Below the pieces are notes generated by a model. It searched no databases. It worked only from the letters and a program-made list of their open reading frames with translations, and was not told where the DNA came from. A stretch of DNA of 6,585 nucleotides, taken from the NCBI GenBank assembly GCA_009936675.1, contig JAACDY010000079.1, positions 1-6,585 of the forward strand, given 5' to 3'. Shown here piece after piece: positions 5,432 through 6,585 of the stretch. The number at the start of each line of letters is the position of its first letter. The first letter of the stretch is position 1. The translations under genes and the position numbers were made by a program. The DNA comes from Bacteroidota bacterium (lineage in GTDB: Bacteria; Bacteroidota; Bacteroidia; Flavobacteriales; Flavobacteriaceae).

Positions 5432-5462
5432 TAAAAAAAAAGCTTTTTATGGTGTCCTTATC

Positions 5463-6491
5463 CTATTTTTCACCTTTATTCTGAGTACTAAGGACTTTTT
5501 TTTCCTTTCTATTAAGGTAAATGTTACGAGCCAAGAACATCGCATTTCTAAAAGATTCGATTTGGGCTACCCCTTTTCCCGCAATTTCAAAGGCGGTTCC
5601 ATGATCGGGTGAAGTCCTTACCCTATTGAGTCCTGCCGTAAAATTAACCCCCTCACCAAAGGTTAAAGTTTTAAAAGGAATCAGGCCTTGATCGTGATAA
5701 ATGGCCAAAATCGCATCAAATTGGAGGTGGGTTTGATGACCAAAAAAACTATCGGCAGCATAGGGGCCATAAACCAAATGACCTGATACGGACAATTCTT
5801 TTATCAGTGGGCGGGTCACTTCGTCGTCCTCTTTACCAATCACCCCTTTGTCTCCCGTGTGTGGGTTTAAACCCAATACAGCTATTTTGGGGCGATTGAT
5901 ATTAAAATCTTGTTGTAAAGAATACTCTAACTGTTGTATTTTTTCTTTTAGCAGTTCAGGGGTGAGTGCGGTGGACACCTCCTTGACCGCAATATGGTCG
6001 CTCACCAGCGCAACTTTCAATGAATCGGAGACCATAAACATCAAACTATTTCCCTCAAGCTCTTTGGCCAAGTAATCGGTATGACCCGGAAACTTAAAAT
6101 CCTCAGATTGAATGGTCTCTTTGTTGATTGGAGCAGTCACTAAAGCGTCAATCTCTCCCTTTTTCAAGGCTTGGGTGGCCGACTTTAAAGATTCGAAAGC
6201 CACTGCGCCTGCGGTTTTTGAGGCTTCTCCGAAAACCAACTCAGCATTGGGCATGGGCAGGTCATATACATTCAACTGGGGTTTATTAGAGGGTTGATTT
6301 TTCTTTTTTAAAACAAGATTGGAATTGAGTTGAAAATGTTTTTTTTGATTTTCCAATAGCTTGATAGGCCCAAAAATCAATGGGGTGAAAAATTCAAATA
6401 ACCTTCGGTCTTCAAAAATTTTTAAAATAATTTCTATTCCAATTCCGTTTGGATCTCCTATTGAAATGCCCAACTTTATTTTCCCCAACAT
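5463..6491 (-). CDS. pdxA: 4-hydroxythreonine-4-phosphate dehydrogenase
   Basis: NAD-dependent oxidation of 4-phosphohydroxy-threonine, whose product condenses with deoxyxylulose 5-phosphate (through PdxJ) to give pyridoxine 5'-phosphate, in the DXP-dependent vitamin B6 pathway. It has 342 residues, near the family norm (E. coli 329). Key motifs are SIGDPNGIGIE (10-20), TAPINKE (119-125), PGHTDYLA (135-142), the metal-ligand histidines H166 (SDH), H211 (LNPH) and H266 (YHDQG), and FGEGVNFTAGLNRVRTSPDHGTAFEIAGKG (278-307, given here for position). The three ligand numbers coincide with those in E. coli PdxA. A slightly longer, Lys-rich insert lies around residues 50-72, and the C-terminus is a short charged tail. 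The first gene of the leftward pdxA-DUF177-rpmF unit, it diverges from riboflavin synthase across 53 bp. PdxA2-type paralogues from other pathways exist, but the context and motifs favour PdxA. Confidence 0.97.
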   Translation of the reverse strand: MLGKIKLGISIGDPNGIGIEIILKIFEDRRLFEFFTPLIFGPIKLLENQKKHFQLNSNLVLKKKNQPSNKPQLNVYDLPMPNAELVFGEASKTAGAVAFESLKSATQALKKGEIDALVTAPINKETIQSEDFKFPGHTDYLAKELEGNSLMFMVSDSLKVALVSDHIAVKEVSTALTPELLKEKIQQLEYSLQQDFNINRPKIAVLGLNPHTGDKGVIGKEDDEVTRPLIKELSVSGHLVYGPYAADSFFGHQTHLQFDAILAIYHDQGLIPFKTLTFGEGVNFTAGLNRVRTSPDHGTAFEIAGKGVAQIESFRNAMFLARNIYLNRKEKKVLSTQNKGEK

Positions 6492-6517
6492 TGGTGTTGC
6501 TTTTATTCCTAATTTTA
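6490..6517 (+). promoter_or_regulatory. Weak candidate promoter of riboflavin synthase
   Basis: ATTG at 6490-6493 and TAATTTTA at 6510-6517 lie 20 bp apart start to start and resemble the -33 and -7 elements with one mismatch each. Transcription would begin near 6524, about 21 nt before the ATG. No FMN riboswitch can fit in this leader. Confidence 0.25.
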
Positions 6518-6531
6518 CATCACAAATGTAA
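6515..6531. repeat. Short dyad (6-bp arms, 5-bp spacer) between pdxA and ribE
   Basis: TTACAT (6515-6520) and ATGTAA (6526-6531) are exact inverted copies separated by CACAA. The dyad covers the pdxA -7 element and lies between two divergent vitamin genes, so it could be an operator. Six-base arms can arise by chance in AT-rich DNA; confidence is low. Confidence 0.3.
6523..6530 (-). promoter_or_regulatory. Candidate pdxA promoter (-7 element)
   Basis: The minus strand reads TACATTTG, a perfect TAnnTTTG, 31 bp upstream of the pdxA ATG, so transcription would start near 6516. No convincing TTTG -33 box is found at the expected distance, which would fall inside the first codons of the riboflavin synthase gene. 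Confidence 0.45.
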
Positions 6532-6544
6532 TTAAATCTAACTG

Positions 6545-6585
6545 ATGTTTACTGGAATCATTGAGGCGTTTGGGAAAGTGGTCGA
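6545..6585 (+). CDS. ribE: Riboflavin synthase alpha chain, N-terminal 13 codons (cut by window edge)
   Basis: The only visible part reads MFTGIIEAFGKVV, which matches the very conserved start of riboflavin synthase (MFTGIIExxG). The enzyme dismutates 6,7-dimethyl-8-ribityllumazine to riboflavin. The Phe and Thr at positions 2-3 belong to the substrate-binding N-terminus. It is divergent from pdxA across 53 bp. The frame stays open to the end of the window. The symbol is ribE in most non-E. coli usage (ribC in E. coli). The call rests on 13 residues, but the motif is distinctive. Confidence 0.88.
   Translation, partial: MFTGIIEAFGKVV

Noticed and set aside
5437..5448. AAAAAGCTTTTT palindrome after pdxA, a possible terminator
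   Set aside because: A perfect palindrome without a loop and with almost no GC cannot make a stable terminator hairpin; more likely part of the A/T tract upstream of the DUF177 promoter element.
6492..6544. FMN riboswitch upstream of riboflavin synthase
   Set aside because: The gap is 53 bp, far shorter than an RFN element, and lacks its conserved helices.

Overview
The window looks like a chromosomal housekeeping segment from a Bacteroidota bacterium, most likely class Flavobacteriia. Three things point there: the L32 sequence type (MAHPKRKISKTRRDKRRTHF start), the gene order pdxA / DUF177 / rpmF / fabH / accB / accC, and promoter-like elements of the Bacteroidota type (TAnnTTTG at -7, TTTG near -33) instead of sigma70 boxes. 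No insertion sequence, prophage, CRISPR array, tRNA or rRNA is visible. The class-level call is inference from pattern memory.

Layout, left to right. (1) Positions 1-606, + strand: the C-terminal two thirds of aspartate-semialdehyde dehydrogenase (asd), cut just after its active-site cysteine. A normally conserved substrate-binding Arg reads as Ile here. (2) 603-947, - strand: an unrecognised basic 114-residue protein, convergent with asd. (3) 948-1205: an AT-rich intergenic region with a 14-bp-arm perfect inverted repeat that contains a TATATTTG promoter element on each strand, repeated ATTTGGA words, and a second 18-bp palindrome. (4) About 1206-1685, + strand: a cI/XRE-like helix-turn-helix regulator with a leucine-zipper-like C-terminus. 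Its 3' end overlaps the 3' end of accC by 32 bp. (5) 1654-4524, - strand: fabH-accB-accC, a fatty-acid-synthesis initiation operon with its own candidate promoter. (6) 4604-4634: a rho-independent terminator that ends the previous unit. (7) 4656-6491, - strand: pdxA, DUF177/YceD and rpmF. (8) 6545 to the end, + strand: the first 13 codons of riboflavin synthase, divergent from pdxA.

Functionally, AccB and AccC are two parts of acetyl-CoA carboxylase, which makes malonyl-CoA. FabH condenses acetyl-CoA with malonyl-ACP to begin fatty acid chains. DUF177 and L32 belong to large-subunit ribosome biogenesis. PdxA makes a precursor of pyridoxal phosphate. The flanking riboflavin synthase makes vitamin B2, and Asd feeds lysine, threonine, methionine and peptidoglycan synthesis. 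Most of the window is ordinary core metabolism. The points worth a second look are the Asd Arg-to-Ile substitution and the regulatory-looking module at 603-1685 (orphan gene, palindrome, repeats and zipper-type HTH protein). I did not find convincing evidence of a wholly new multi-gene system.
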